From positions 248,001 to 312,000 of the forward strand of contig NZ_JACKUK010000029.1 in the NCBI RefSeq assembly GCF_025822765.1: a stretch of DNA of 64,000 bases. Reading direction: 5' to 3'. Below, one piece after another: positions 26,048 to 35,022 of this stretch; position 1 is the stretch's first letter; each line of letters opens with the position of its first letter. The DNA comes from Mycobacterium barrassiae. GTDB lineage: Bacteria > Actinomycetota > Actinomycetes > Mycobacteriales > Mycobacteriaceae. The notes under the pieces are model-generated. The model was not told where the DNA came from. It searched no databases and worked only from the letters and a program-made list of their open reading frames with translations. Position numbers and translations under genes: made by a program.

Positions 26048-29000
26048 TCACGGTTGAACGCCGTCAATCGCGCGATAGATCCGTTGCTCGCTCACCGGCC
26101 GCGGGGTGCCGAGTTGTTGCGCCCACAGGCTGACCCGCAGTTCCTCGATCTGGCGCTCGATGTCACGGATGTCGTCAGCGGCCGCGCGGGTCGGCGAGAG
26201 TGCGCCAACGAGGTCGTCGAGCGCGTCCTGGACCGCATGCACGCGGGCCATCCGCTCGCGGTCCACCCCGACCGCGTGTGGCAGCCGGTCGAGCCGACGC
26301 AGGATGGCGGTCAGGTAGCGGGTGAGGTCGGTGAGCCGGCCTGCCCCGGTGATGGTGACAAAGCCCGTCGGCATGAGCCGCTCGAGCTGTTCGCGGATGT
26401 CGGCGATCGCGTCGGCCTGCGCAAGCACGGGATCGGCAGGCAATGCGAGATCCACCTCGTGGGCGGCGGCAAGTACCTTCTCGACCTGGCCCAGGATCGC
26501 CTGCGTCGTCGGCACCAGCTGCCCGGCGACCCGATCCCGCAGGGCGGTGAAATCGGCGCGGGTCCACACGGGTACCGGTGCGAGCCGGTCGGTCGCCGCG
26601 TCGGCGCAGTCGTCGAGCAGCGCCGCAAGAGACCCATCCGGGTTGGCGCCCAACACCAGTCGCGCGCGTGGATCCAGTGCTCGCTCAAGGCTCTTCGTGG
26701 GCGACGGCACAGCCAGGCGCAGCAGCCGGCGGGTTCCCGGCGCCATCGCGGCGGCCTGCTCCGCCGCCGTGGGGAACACCGTCACGTCGACGGCGGCGCC
26801 CGCGTCGACGAGCGCCGGATAGCCGCGCACCGCGTGCCCGCCGCTCGTTCGCTCGACGGTGCGAGGCAATTCGTCGAGGTCGTCGGGCCAGGCACGCAGG
26901 CCCGTCCGCTCGAGCCCGCCGGCCACCGCCTCGGCGACGGCCTGCCGGATCGGCGCGGCGAGCTGTGCCTGCAGCGCTTCGAGATCCTTTCCGCGGGCGA
27001 CCTCCTTGCCGTCGGACTCGACCGCGAACGTGACCCGAAGGTGCGGAGGCAACTTGTCGAGGTCGAAGGCGTCGATGGGCACCAGCACCCGGGTCAACCG
27101 GTGTAGCTCACGTTGCAGCGCCTGCAGTATCGGTTCGCCGTCCGGCTCGATCGCCGCGAGCACCGCCCGCGCAGTATCCGGTGCGGGAACAAAGTTGCGG
27201 CGCAGGTCCTTTGGCAGCGACTTGATCAGCGCGGTGACGAGTTCCTCGCGCAATGCCGGTACCTGCCAGCTGAATTCGTCGCCGCCGAGTCGGGCCAGCA
27301 CCTCGACGGGCACGTGCACCGTCACGCCGTCGTCCTCAGCACCCGGCTCGAACCGGTAGGTCAACGGCAGCGACAGCTCATCAGCGTGCCAGGTGTCGGG
27401 CTGATCGGAGGAGGGGTCATCCTTGCGCAACAGGTCGTCGCGGGTCATCGTGAGCAGCTCAGGTGTCTTGTGCCGCTGCTTTTTCCACCACGCGTCGAAG
27501 TACCTCGCCGACACGGCCTCTGGCGGGACCCGGGCGTCGTAGAACGCGTAGATCTCGTCGTCGCCGACCATCAGATCCCGGCGCCGCGCCTTCTCCTCGA
27601 GTTCGGTGAGTTGCTCGCGCAGTGCCGCGTTGTCACGGAAGAAGTGATGCCGGGTCTGCCAGTCCCCCTCGACGAGGGCGTGGCGGATGAACAGCTCCCT
27701 GGCCACCGCGGGCTCGACGTTCGCATAGCCGACGCGACGGCGCGGCACCAGCGGCAGCCCGAAGAGCGTGACGCGTTCGTAGGCCATCACCGCGCCGCGC
27801 TGGGCGTCCCAGTGCGGCTCGCTGTAGGTCCGCGCGACGAGGTCTCCTGCGATGCGTTCGACGGTGTCCGGCTGAATCCGCGCGGCGATGCGGCCGTACA
27901 GCCTGCTCGTCTCGACGAGGTCGGCGACGACGATCCAGCGCGGCGGGCGTTTGGTCAGCACAGAACCGGGTGCGAGCACGAACCTCACGTTGCGTGCGCC
28001 TTGGAAGTCGCGGGATTCGCCCTCCCGCAACCCGATGTGGGACAGCAGCCCGGCCAGCAGCGCCGCGTGCACCCGCGCCGGGTCGGCGGGCTCGCGGTCG
28101 TCGGACTCTCTGATGCCGAGATCGCGGGCGATGCTGCGCAGCTGGCCCGTCAAGTCCTGCCATTCGCGGATACGCAGGTAGTGCAGGAACTCCTCGCGGC
28201 ACATCCGCCGAAATGCGTTGCCCGAAAGTTCCTTCCGCTGCTCACCGAGGTAGCGCCACAGGTTCAGGTAGGAGATGAAATCCGAGTGCTCGTCGGCGAA
28301 CCGGGCGTGCTTCTGGCGTGCGGCCTCCTCGCGGTCGGTCGGACGTTCGCGCGGATCGGGTATCGACAGGGCGGCGGCGAGCACGAGAATCTCGCGCACA
28401 CAGCCCTCTTCGTCGGCCTGCAGGATCATCCGTCCCAGGCGCGGATCGACCGGCAGTTGCGCCAGCCGGCGGCCGATGTCGGTGATGGCGCCAGCCCCGG
28501 TTGGATTGCCGCCTCCGGCAGCGTGGTCGAACGCACCGAGTTCCTGCAGCAGCAGGATGCCGTCGCGGATGCTGCGCCGCTCAGGCGGGTCGAGGAATGG
28601 AAACGTCGCTACATTTCCCTCATCACCCAAGCCTAGCGCCGCCATCTGCAGGATGACCGACGCGAGGTTGGTGCGAAGGATCTCCGGATCGGTGTAACGG
28701 GGCCGCGATTCGAAGTCATCCTCGGAGTACAGCCGGATGCACACACCCGGTGCGGTGCGGCCCGACCGGCCGGCCCGCTGCGCCGCCGACGCCTGCGAGA
28801 TCGGTTCTATCGGCAACCGCTGCACCTTGGTCCGACGGCTGTAGCGCGAGATGCGCGCGGTGCCCGGATCGACGACGTAGCGGATGCCCGGCACCGTCAG
28901 TGATGTCTCGGCGACGTTGGTGGCCAACACGATCCGCCGCACATTCTTGCTGGGCTGGAACACCCGCTGCTGTTCGGCGGTCGGCAGCCGGGCGTAGAGC

Positions 29001-29980
29001 GGCAGCACCTCGGTGTTCTTCAGATGGCGTAAAGCCTCTGCGGTGTCACGGATTTCGCGCTCACCCGACAGGAACACCAGGACATCGCCGGGCGGCTCGG
29101 CGGTCAATTCGTTCACGGCGTCGACGATGGCCTCGGTTTGATCCCGCATCTCGGTGCGGACGATCTCGTGGTCGGGATCCTCCGGGTCGTCGGAGTCGTC
29201 GGCCACGACAGGAACTTCGAGCGGCCGGTACCGGATCTCGACCGGATACGTGCGTCCCGACACCTCGACGATCGGCGCGCCGTTGAAGTGAGCCGCGAAC
29301 CTCTCCGGCTCGATGGTCGCCGACGTGACGATCACCTTGAGGTCGGGCCGTCGCGGAAGCAGCTCACGCAGGTAGCCGAGCAGGAAGTCGATGTTGAGGC
29401 TGCGCTCGTGCGCCTCGTCGAGGATCAGGGTGTCGTAGCGCAGCAGCCGCCGGTCGCGCTGGATCTCGGCCAGCAGGATGCCGTCGGTCATCAGCTTCAC
29501 CAGGGTCCGGTCGCTCGCCTGGTCGGTGAACCGCACCGTGTATCCGACGGCCTCCCCCAGCGGCGTGCCCAACTCGTCGGCGATGCGCTGCGCCACGGTG
29601 CGCGCGGCCAGACGCCGCGGTTGGGTGTGCCCGATCGTGCCGCGGATGCCGCGCCCGAGTTCGAGGCAGATCTTGGGCAGCTGGGTCGTCTTTCCTGAAC
29701 CCGTCTCACCGGCGACGATGACGACCTGATTCTCGGTGATCGCCCTGGCGAGCTCGTCGCGCCGCTCGCTGACGGGCAGATCGGGGTAGGTGACCGTGGG
29801 CACGGCGGCCAGGCGGGTGGCGATGAGACCTTCCGCCGCGGCGATCTGCTCGGCGACCTTTCGAACTTTGTCGGGCCCCGCACCACGAAGGTTCTTGAGG
29901 CGACGGCCGAGACGCGACGCGTCGCGGATCGTCAGGCCGTCGAGGCGCTTGCGGAGCTCGGCGACGGACGGCTCGGACAT
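26048..29980 (-). CDS. hrpA: ATP-dependent RNA helicase HrpA
   Basis: The product is about 1310 residues from the ATG at 29980 (MSEPSVAELR). The open frame continues upstream, but that part is the antisense of the MTHFR-like gene. Walker A is GETGSGKTT (91-99), DEAH is at 188-191 and SAT at 220-222. RecA2, winged-helix, ratchet and OB-fold regions follow, then the long DUF3418 C-terminus typical of HrpA. The size is normal for HrpA. In E. coli HrpA acts on stalled or colliding ribosomes; its mycobacterial role is less clear. Confidence 0.93.
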   Translation of the reverse strand: MSEPSVAELRKRLDGLTIRDASRLGRRLKNLRGAGPDKVRKVAEQIAAAEGLIATRLAAVPTVTYPDLPVSERRDELARAITENQVVIVAGETGSGKTTQLPKICLELGRGIRGTIGHTQPRRLAARTVAQRIADELGTPLGEAVGYTVRFTDQASDRTLVKLMTDGILLAEIQRDRRLLRYDTLILDEAHERSLNIDFLLGYLRELLPRRPDLKVIVTSATIEPERFAAHFNGAPIVEVSGRTYPVEIRYRPLEVPVVADDSDDPEDPDHEIVRTEMRDQTEAIVDAVNELTAEPPGDVLVFLSGEREIRDTAEALRHLKNTEVLPLYARLPTAEQQRVFQPSKNVRRIVLATNVAETSLTVPGIRYVVDPGTARISRYSRRTKVQRLPIEPISQASAAQRAGRSGRTAPGVCIRLYSEDDFESRPRYTDPEILRTNLASVILQMAALGLGDEGNVATFPFLDPPERRSIRDGILLLQELGAFDHAAGGGNPTGAGAITDIGRRLAQLPVDPRLGRMILQADEEGCVREILVLAAALSIPDPRERPTDREEAARQKHARFADEHSDFISYLNLWRYLGEQRKELSGNAFRRMCREEFLHYLRIREWQDLTGQLRSIARDLGIRESDDREPADPARVHAALLAGLLSHIGLREGESRDFQGARNVRFVLAPGSVLTKRPPRWIVVADLVETSRLYGRIAARIQPDTVERIAGDLVARTYSEPHWDAQRGAVMAYERVTLFGLPLVPRRRVGYANVEPAVARELFIRHALVEGDWQTRHHFFRDNAALREQLTELEEKARRRDLMVGDDEIYAFYDARVPPEAVSARYFDAWWKKQRHKTPELLTMTRDDLLRKDDPSSDQPDTWHADELSLPLTYRFEPGAEDDGVTVHVPVEVLARLGGDEFSWQVPALREELVTALIKSLPKDLRRNFVPAPDTARAVLAAIEPDGEPILQALQRELHRLTRVLVPIDAFDLDKLPPHLRVTFAVESDGKEVARGKDLEALQAQLAAPIRQAVAEAVAGGLERTGLRAWPDDLDELPRTVERTSGGHAVRGYPALVDAGAAVDVTVFPTAAEQAAAMAPGTRRLLRLAVPSPTKSLERALDPRARLVLGANPDGSLAALLDDCADAATDRLAPVPVWTRADFTALRDRVAGQLVPTTQAILGQVEKVLAAAHEVDLALPADPVLAQADAIADIREQLERLMPTGFVTITGAGRLTDLTRYLTAILRRLDRLPHAVGVDRERMARVHAVQDALDDLVGALSPTRAAADDIRDIERQIEELRVSLWAQQLGTPRPVSEQRIYRAIDGVQP

Positions 29981-29991
29981 CCCGGCTCGGG

Positions 29992-30885
29992 TCAGGCCTG
30001 GTCCGGCGACCAGTAGGCGAGCATCTCGGCGAACGTGGTGAACGCCGGGGTGGAGACCCCGTAGGTGGCCTCGAAGTGCACGCTGAGCGGGAAGCCGAGG
30101 TCGCCGACGCCGTCGATGACCCGCTTGTACAGATCGACCATCAGCTTGCGCTTCTGCGCTGGCTCGGCGGCGGCGAGCTGCCTGACGAACTCCTGCTCGG
30201 CGGCGACGGCCGGGTTGCCTGGATCCTGGATCAGCCAGTTGATGAGGCCGACGTTGGTCTCCACCTTCGGCACGAAGCCGAACGACAGCAGGATCTCGGG
30301 CCGGTGATCGGTTTCCTTGGCGAAGTTGCGTAGGAATCCGACGATCGCGTCCGAGTACAGCAGTTGGGTCATGCCGTACGTCGCGCCCTGGTCGCATTTG
30401 AAGTTGAACCGGCCGTGCTCACCCTCGCGGGTCGGGATCAGGATCACGCCGCGGTTGGGCACCAGGTCGTCGAAGATCGACAGCGCGTCGGTGGGCGCGA
30501 CACCGGAACCCTCGCCGTCATTCATGGTGCGCGGAACGCCGACGAACGCGATGCCGTCGAAACCCGCCGAGCTCAGCGACATCAGCCGCTGCCGCAGCGC
30601 CGGCTTGTCCAGGAACGCCGTCACCTGGGTGCACAGGCCGTTCATACCGGGCAGCTCGGACCTGATGTCAGTCCAGAACTCCAGGACGTCCATCTTCGGC
30701 TTCATCTCGATCGGCCGATCGTCGTCCTCTTCGATCATGCCGGGGATCATCACGTGCCGGATGCGGCCCTCGAGGCCGGTCTCCGCGGAGCACCTCAGCA
30801 CCTTCTGCGCATCCTCCAGCGCCCGCTCACGCCCGTCCTGGACGTTGGGCGGAACGAGTTCGAGCGCGATGGTGTTGAGCGTCAC
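29992..30885 (-). CDS. MTHFR-like protein (atypical mycobacterial methylenetetrahydrofolate reductase)
   Basis: This 297-residue protein resembles the short mycobacterial MTHFR-type proteins (Rv2172c group) rather than canonical MetF. It starts NTIALELVPP, in place of the classical FEFFPP, and continues with GMNGLCTQVTAF, GFDGIAFVGVPR and DQGATYGMTQLLY. Members of this group have been described as working without bound FAD, which I recall but cannot check. The predicted role is reduction of methylene-THF for methionine synthesis. GTG start. The gene precedes hrpA by 11 bases and is divergent from selO. Confidence 0.65.
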   Translation of the reverse strand: MTLNTIALELVPPNVQDGRERALEDAQKVLRCSAETGLEGRIRHVMIPGMIEEDDDRPIEMKPKMDVLEFWTDIRSELPGMNGLCTQVTAFLDKPALRQRLMSLSSAGFDGIAFVGVPRTMNDGEGSGVAPTDALSIFDDLVPNRGVILIPTREGEHGRFNFKCDQGATYGMTQLLYSDAIVGFLRNFAKETDHRPEILLSFGFVPKVETNVGLINWLIQDPGNPAVAAEQEFVRQLAAAEPAQKRKLMVDLYKRVIDGVGDLGFPLSVHFEATYGVSTPAFTTFAEMLAYWSPDQA

Positions 30886-31007
30886 CGGACTGCTCCTAAT
30901 CGAATGTGAACTTTCCTCGACAGGGCGGGTCGACGATGACTCCGCATGGATTTGCCGGGAGCCTCACCTTACAGACCAGACCTGTGTCCTTCCGTAGCCT
31001 GGGTGCT

Positions 31008-32483
31008 GTGAGCGTTGCACCTGCTACCGGCTCGGCGCCGGGAATCGCCCTCGACGACCGCTTCGCGCGCGAATTACCCGAGCTGGCCGTGCGCTGGCAG
31101 GCCGAACCCGCACCGCAACCGCGTCTACTCGTTCTCAACGAGGCGCTGGCCGCCGAACTCGACCTCGAACCGGAGTGGCTGCGCGGACCGGACGGGGTGC
31201 GTTTCCTCATCGGCAACCTGGTGCCGCCCGGTGCGCTACCGGTGGCGCAGGCGTACTCGGGACACCAGTTCGGTGGCTACGTACCGCGGCTCGGCGACGG
31301 CCGGGCGTTGTTGCTGGGCGAGCTGACGACGGCCGACGGCGGACTTCGCGACCTCCACCTCAAGGGTTCGGGCGCGACCCCGTTCGCGCGGGGCGGGGAC
31401 GGTCTCGCGGCGGTCGGGCCGATGCTTCGCGAGTACATCGTCAGCGAGGCGATGCACGCGCTCGGCATCCCCACCACCCGATCGCTGGCCGTCGTCGCCA
31501 CGGGGCGTTCCGTGCAGCGTGAAACCCCGCTGCCGGGGGCCGTGCTCGCCCGCGTCGCACGCAGCCATCTACGGGTCGGCAGTTTCCAGTACGTCGCGGC
31601 CGGCGGAGATGTCGACCTGCTGCGACGGCTGGCCGACCATGCGATCGCCCGGCATTACCCGGAGGCGGCCGACGCCGACAATCCGTATCTCGCCCTGTTC
31701 GACGCCGTGGGTTCGGCGCAGGCGGCGCTGATCGCGCAGTGGATGCTCGTCGGATTCGTGCACGGCGTGATGAACACCGACAACATGACGATCTCGGGCG
31801 AGACCATCGACTACGGCCCGTGCGCGTTCATGGACGCCTACGACCCGGAGACGGTGTTCAGCTCGATCGATTCCTGGGGCCGCTACGCGTACGGCAACCA
31901 GCCCTCGATCGCCGGGTGGAACCTGGCCCGGTTCGCCGAGACGCTGCTGCCGCTGATCGACGCCGATCAGGACCGCGCCGTCGAACTGGCCCAGCAGCGC
32001 CTCACCGGATTCGGTGGGCAGCTGTCGACCGCGCTGGCGGCGGGGATGCGGGCCAAGCTCGGTGTGGCCGACGATGTCCCCGACGACGTGGCGACGCCGT
32101 TGATGAACGACGGCCTCTCGCTGCTGGCGGCCAACCACGTCGACTTCACGTCGTTCTTCCGTCACCTCGGCCGGGCCGCGCGCGGCGACGCCGAGCCGGT
32201 GCGCGGGATGTTCGTCGACCTCGCGGGGTTCGACGCCTGGCTGGACCGCTGGCGTGCCCTGAACCCGGATCCGTCGAAGATGGACGCCGTCAATCCGGTC
32301 TACATACCGCGCAACCATCTCGTCGAGGAGGCCTTGGAGGCAGCGACCGGCGGCGACCTCGGTCCACTGAATGGGCTTCTGGAAGCGGTCGGCTCGCCGT
32401 TCGACGAGCGTCCCGGCCTCGAGCGCTATGCCGAACCCGCGCCCGAGGAGTTCGGCAACTACCGAACGTTCTGCGGGACGTGA
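31008..32483 (+). CDS. selO: SelO/YdiU pseudokinase-type protein AMPylase
   Basis: The product is about 491 residues from the GTG at 31008; an in-frame ATG at 30936 is less likely. Visible family motifs are [18 protein letters not shown], the nucleotide-binding lysine in [27 protein letters not shown] with the metal-binding Asp, and [13 protein letters not shown]. SelO transfers AMP to Ser/Thr/Tyr of target proteins and is linked to redox stress. It ends in CGT, but without a selenocysteine signal, as usual for bacteria. Confidence 0.93.
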   Translation: MSVAPATGSAPGIALDDRFARELPELAVRWQAEPAPQPRLLVLNEALAAELDLEPEWLRGPDGVRFLIGNLVPPGALPVAQAYSGHQFGGYVPRLGDGRALLLGELTTADGGLRDLHLKGSGATPFARGGDGLAAVGPMLREYIVSEAMHALGIPTTRSLAVVATGRSVQRETPLPGAVLARVARSHLRVGSFQYVAAGGDVDLLRRLADHAIARHYPEAADADNPYLALFDAVGSAQAALIAQWMLVGFVHGVMNTDNMTISGETIDYGPCAFMDAYDPETVFSSIDSWGRYAYGNQPSIAGWNLARFAETLLPLIDADQDRAVELAQQRLTGFGGQLSTALAAGMRAKLGVADDVPDDVATPLMNDGLSLLAANHVDFTSFFRHLGRAARGDAEPVRGMFVDLAGFDAWLDRWRALNPDPSKMDAVNPVYIPRNHLVEEALEAATGGDLGPLNGLLEAVGSPFDERPGLERYAEPAPEEFGNYRTFCGT

Positions 32484-32551
32484 CCCGCGGCTGCGGTCGG
32501 CCTTCACGCCCCGAAGGGGAATCCGCACTTTCAGAAGTCGCGTCGGGGAGT

Positions 32552-33172
32552 TCAGCGACGTAACCGCCGAATGGCTTCGGCGCCGGCACTTTCAAGCGTC
32601 TTGAGCAGTCGGAGGACTGCATCCGGGACATCTTCATGAGGTCGAATCATCGGGAGAAGATCAGCAATGCGCGGCGGAGGCTGACGAACCTCCGAGCGAT
32701 CGGCAGTGACCTTTGGAAGCGCGTGACAGAACACTGCAAGTGTTTGACAACCTGGCAATGCCGCAGCCGGAGCAAGTACTGCGTCAAATCCAGCTTCACG
32801 AGCCGCATAGGCGATTTCCTGGGTGAGGGCACAGTTATCTGAGACCAGGTCGTCCTCGTCCACGCCGAGACGTGCTTGCATCTTTTTGTCCGTGAGGTCG
32901 AGGACGCGCAGGTCGACGGATACCCGACCGACACGGCGGCGCACTTCGAACGGGTCGATTCCTTCATTGGTGAAGTGGCGGAAGAACTCCGCCCACGCCC
33001 CTTGCTCCTGGTTGGAGGCGTACCAAACCCCGGGTTCACCTTGACGGTGATAGCGGCCGGGCCCGAGCGCGGGATCCGCGCAGGAAGTAACAGGACGTCC
33101 TGCCGCGCCCTGGTGCCAGTAGGTGCCCGTCAGCGTTCGGCCGGGCGCAGTTGCAACTGCGCCAACATTCAC
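32552..33172 (-). CDS. RES-domain toxin (NAD+-degrading type)
   Basis: This 206-residue protein has a RES domain at about residues 15-165: GTYWHQG, GPGRYHRQGEPGVWYAS with the Arg, the Glu-containing QEQGAWAEFFRH segment, and FDAVLAPAAA with later conserved residues. RES toxins such as MbcT (Rv1989c) destroy NAD+. The GTG start overlaps the antitoxin stop in GTGA. About 40 extra C-terminal residues extend beyond the core. Confidence 0.85.
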   Translation of the reverse strand: MNVGAVATAPGRTLTGTYWHQGAAGRPVTSCADPALGPGRYHRQGEPGVWYASNQEQGAWAEFFRHFTNEGIDPFEVRRRVGRVSVDLRVLDLTDKKMQARLGVDEDDLVSDNCALTQEIAYAAREAGFDAVLAPAAALPGCQTLAVFCHALPKVTADRSEVRQPPPRIADLLPMIRPHEDVPDAVLRLLKTLESAGAEAIRRLRR

Positions 33173-33516
33173 ACGTAAGAGCCCTCGATAAACGCTTCGG
33201 CGGCGCTGCGAACTTCCTCATAGCGGTCCTCGGCGAGCAAGTCGACCGGGCGCTGACCGCCGAGAATGCGGTTCTTGGCGTGCAGCCACTGGCCGACACC
33301 TCGCGGCGTCAGCGAGTCTGAGAGCAGGAGAACCAGATCACGCAGCTGCGCGAGGCGATCGTAGCGATCTGGTCGGATGTCGCTGTGGCGCCATCCGCGT
33401 ACCGCGCGGTCAGACACCTGTGTCACGGCGGCAACGTCGACCTGGGTGACGCCAAAGTCCTTCAGGGCGTCGACGATCTCTGTCGCTTCGACGGCCCGTT
33501 CTAATGTCACTGCCAT
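33169..33516 (-). CDS. Xre/MbcA/ParS-type antitoxin
   Basis: This 115-residue protein starts at the ATG at 33516. The N-terminal half holds a helix-turn-helix (VTQVDVAAVTQVSDRAVRGW). The C-terminal half is the toxin-binding ParS/MbcA domain (WLHAKNRILGGQRPVDLLAE). It neutralises the RES toxin encoded directly downstream and probably represses the operon. Three 12-base-spaced direct repeats in the promoter are the likely binding sites. The order antitoxin-toxin with overlapping frames is typical. Confidence 0.88.
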   Translation of the reverse strand: MAVTLERAVEATEIVDALKDFGVTQVDVAAVTQVSDRAVRGWRHSDIRPDRYDRLAQLRDLVLLLSDSLTPRGVGQWLHAKNRILGGQRPVDLLAEDRYEEVRSAAEAFIEGSYV

Positions 33517-33531
33517 GAGAGTTCCTCTTAT

Positions 33532-33563
33532 ACTTCCGGTATTACTACCGCATAGACTACCGG
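33532..33563. promoter_or_regulatory. Triple direct repeat, probable antitoxin operator
   Basis: The octamers ACTTCCGG (33532), ACTACCGC (33544) and ACTACCGG (33556) begin exactly 12 bases apart, 16 to 47 bases upstream of the antitoxin ATG. Near-helical spacing on one face of the DNA suggests cooperative binding by the Xre-type antitoxin. The rest of the 218-base gap to the next gene shows nothing I can support. Confidence 0.55.
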
Positions 33564-33734
33564 TTTGCGGTCGGCGCGGCAACGGCTGAGGCCATGCTCG
33601 CGATGCGGTTGACGTCCACAACAGCTTCAGCGATCCGCACCCTTGTCGCGTTCGGAGATGAAATCGCTATAAAGCGGTCACACCAGGACGGCGATGTCGT
33701 TGCCGACGTCATCGGCACGTGACCCCGACCCGCC

Positions 33735-34343
33735 CTATGCGATATCGGGTTCGGCTGAGAAGACATCGGCCTTGCCGACGGCCAGATGAGCCAGCGCAAA
33801 CCGCAGCCGCTTCCTGCCGCGGGCGACCCGGGACATGACCGTACCGATCGGGATGTCCATCACGACGGCGGTCTCGGCGTACGTGTACTCCAGGACGTCG
33901 GCGTAGTAGATCGCTGTGCGCGCACCATCGGGCAGGGTCGCCAGGGCGGCCTTGAGTTCGTTGTCCGGCAACGCATCCAGGAACTCGGCCTCGGCGGAGC
34001 GGGGCGCTTCGGACACGTGCCGGGCACCCCCGGTGGACTCCCAGTCGGTGACCTCGTCGAGGGCGACCTCGGACGGCCGGCGCTGTTTGGCCCGGTACCC
34101 GCTCACCCATCGGTTGTAGAGGATCCGGAACATCCACGCCTTGAAGTTGGTCCCGTCGGCGAAACTGTCGAATCCCGCGTAGGCGTGCATCAGTGCGTCC
34201 TGCAGTAGGTCCTCGGCGTCCGCGTCGCAGCGGGTCAGCCGCCGGGCGCCCCTGGACAGGACGTTGAAAAGGGGTTCTGCCGCACAGGCGAAGCGCGCGG
34301 CGAGATCTGCGTCGGCCTCGGGCGTGCTGGTGACGATCTTCAT
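33735..34343 (-). CDS. ECF sigma factor (SigH-like group)
   Basis: This 202-residue protein starts at the ATG at 34343. Region 2 is visible as DAEDLLQDALMHAYAGFDSFADGTNFKAW and region 4 as YTYAETAVVMDIPIGTVMSRVARGRKRLR. The sequence is closest to the SigH group, but no zinc-binding anti-sigma gene (HxxxCxxC) follows, so it may be controlled in another way. The gene lies 137 bases downstream of an AhpD-like gene, and both carry the same 23-base upstream element, which may be its own promoter. Confidence 0.9.
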   Translation of the reverse strand: MKIVTSTPEADADLAARFACAAEPLFNVLSRGARRLTRCDADAEDLLQDALMHAYAGFDSFADGTNFKAWMFRILYNRWVSGYRAKQRRPSEVALDEVTDWESTGGARHVSEAPRSAEAEFLDALPDNELKAALATLPDGARTAIYYADVLEYTYAETAVVMDIPIGTVMSRVARGRKRLRFALAHLAVGKADVFSAEPDIA

Positions 34344-34420
34344 GGTGGACCTCCAGGTGCTCGGCGTTTGACTTCTCAAGTTGGCTCTAGTCAATGAGCC
34401 TTGTCGCCGGGGACCGGAAG

Positions 34421-34443
34421 CGGACCCTTGCAAATCCGTAGTC
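34421..34443 (-). promoter_or_regulatory. Shared promoter-like element upstream of the ECF sigma gene
   Basis: This 23-base stretch matches 34994-35016 at 19 of 23 positions. On the minus strand it reads ACTACGGA...AGGGTCCG. It ends 78 bases before the sigma gene start. Further CCGTAGT copies occur just beyond it (34451-34463). It is a candidate autoregulatory ECF promoter or operator. Confidence 0.5.
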
Positions 34444-34480
34444 GGGAATCCGTAGTCCGTAGTGAATCGGGTGCCCGGGA

Positions 34481-34930
34481 CTAACTCGCGGCCGCGGGCA
34501 CCGAGCGGAAGCTGATCGCCATCCGGTTGTAGGCGTTCATCAGCCCGATCGCGATTGTCAGATCGACGAGTTCCTTCTCGTCGAAGTGCGCCGACACGTC
34601 TTGGTACGCACTGTCGGGAACACCCGTCGTCGCCACATGGGTCACCGTTTCCGCCCATGCCAGCGCTGCCTTCTCGCGGGCATCGAACAGGTCGTCCGCT
34701 TCGTGCCAGACGGGTACCAGGGCGATCTTCTCGTTGGAGACACCGAGGTCACGCAGTTCGCGGGAGTGCATGTCGATGCAGTAGGCGCAGCCGTTGATCA
34801 GCGAGACCCGCAGGTTCACCGCGGCGATCAGCGCCGGTGCGAGTCCCGTTTGACTGACGTAGACGTGTACGCCCGCAAGCGCTTTCACGCCACGGGGCGC
34901 GACCTCGTTGTAGTTGATTCGTTGGGACAT
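34481..34930 (-). CDS. AhpD-like carboxymuconolactone decarboxylase-family protein
   Basis: This 149-residue protein starts at the ATG at 34930. The redox motif CAYCIDMHSRE (CxxC with a following His) is that of AhpD-type peroxidase partners, and the flanking helices match the CMD fold. It probably handles peroxides or reactive carbonyls. ECF sigma factors are often found next to such genes, which agrees with the sigma gene downstream. Confidence 0.85.
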   Translation of the reverse strand: MSQRINYNEVAPRGVKALAGVHVYVSQTGLAPALIAAVNLRVSLINGCAYCIDMHSRELRDLGVSNEKIALVPVWHEADDLFDAREKAALAWAETVTHVATTGVPDSAYQDVSAHFDEKELVDLTIAIGLMNAYNRMAISFRSVPAAAS

Positions 34931-34947
34931 GTCAGTGAACCTCCAGT

Positions 34948-34973
34948 GCTGATGTCTTACGTGTGACATCAGC
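34948..34973. promoter_or_regulatory. Perfect 9-base inverted repeat before the AhpD-like gene
   Basis: GCTGATGTC (34948-34956) and GACATCAGC (34965-34973) flank an 8-base spacer, 18 to 43 bases upstream of the start codon. It could be an operator or a leader-RNA hairpin. No similar repeat precedes the sigma gene. Confidence 0.5.
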
Positions 34974-34993
34974 CTGGCAGGCTCACCGAGCCG

Positions 34994-35016
34994 GCGGACC
35001 CTGGTAAGTCCGTAGT
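34994..35016 (-). promoter_or_regulatory. Shared promoter-like element upstream of the AhpD-like gene
   Basis: This is the second copy of the 23-base element at 34421-34443. It ends 64 bases before the AhpD-like start, a spacing close to that of the first copy (78). It begins just inside the intergenic gap after the nitroreductase stop. Confidence 0.5.
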
Positions 35017-35022
35017 TTCCGG

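Noticed and set aside
29981-30397. N-terminal extension of HrpA
   Set aside because: The frame is open but the translation is low-complexity Arg-rich sequence lying on top of the MTHFR-like gene; a good ATG and normal HrpA length occur at 29980.
34948-34990. ECF41-type TGTCACA promoter of the AhpD-like gene
   Set aside because: TGTCACA is present but no CGTC lies at 16 bases, the distance to the start is too short, and the local sigma factor lacks the ECF41 C-terminal domain.
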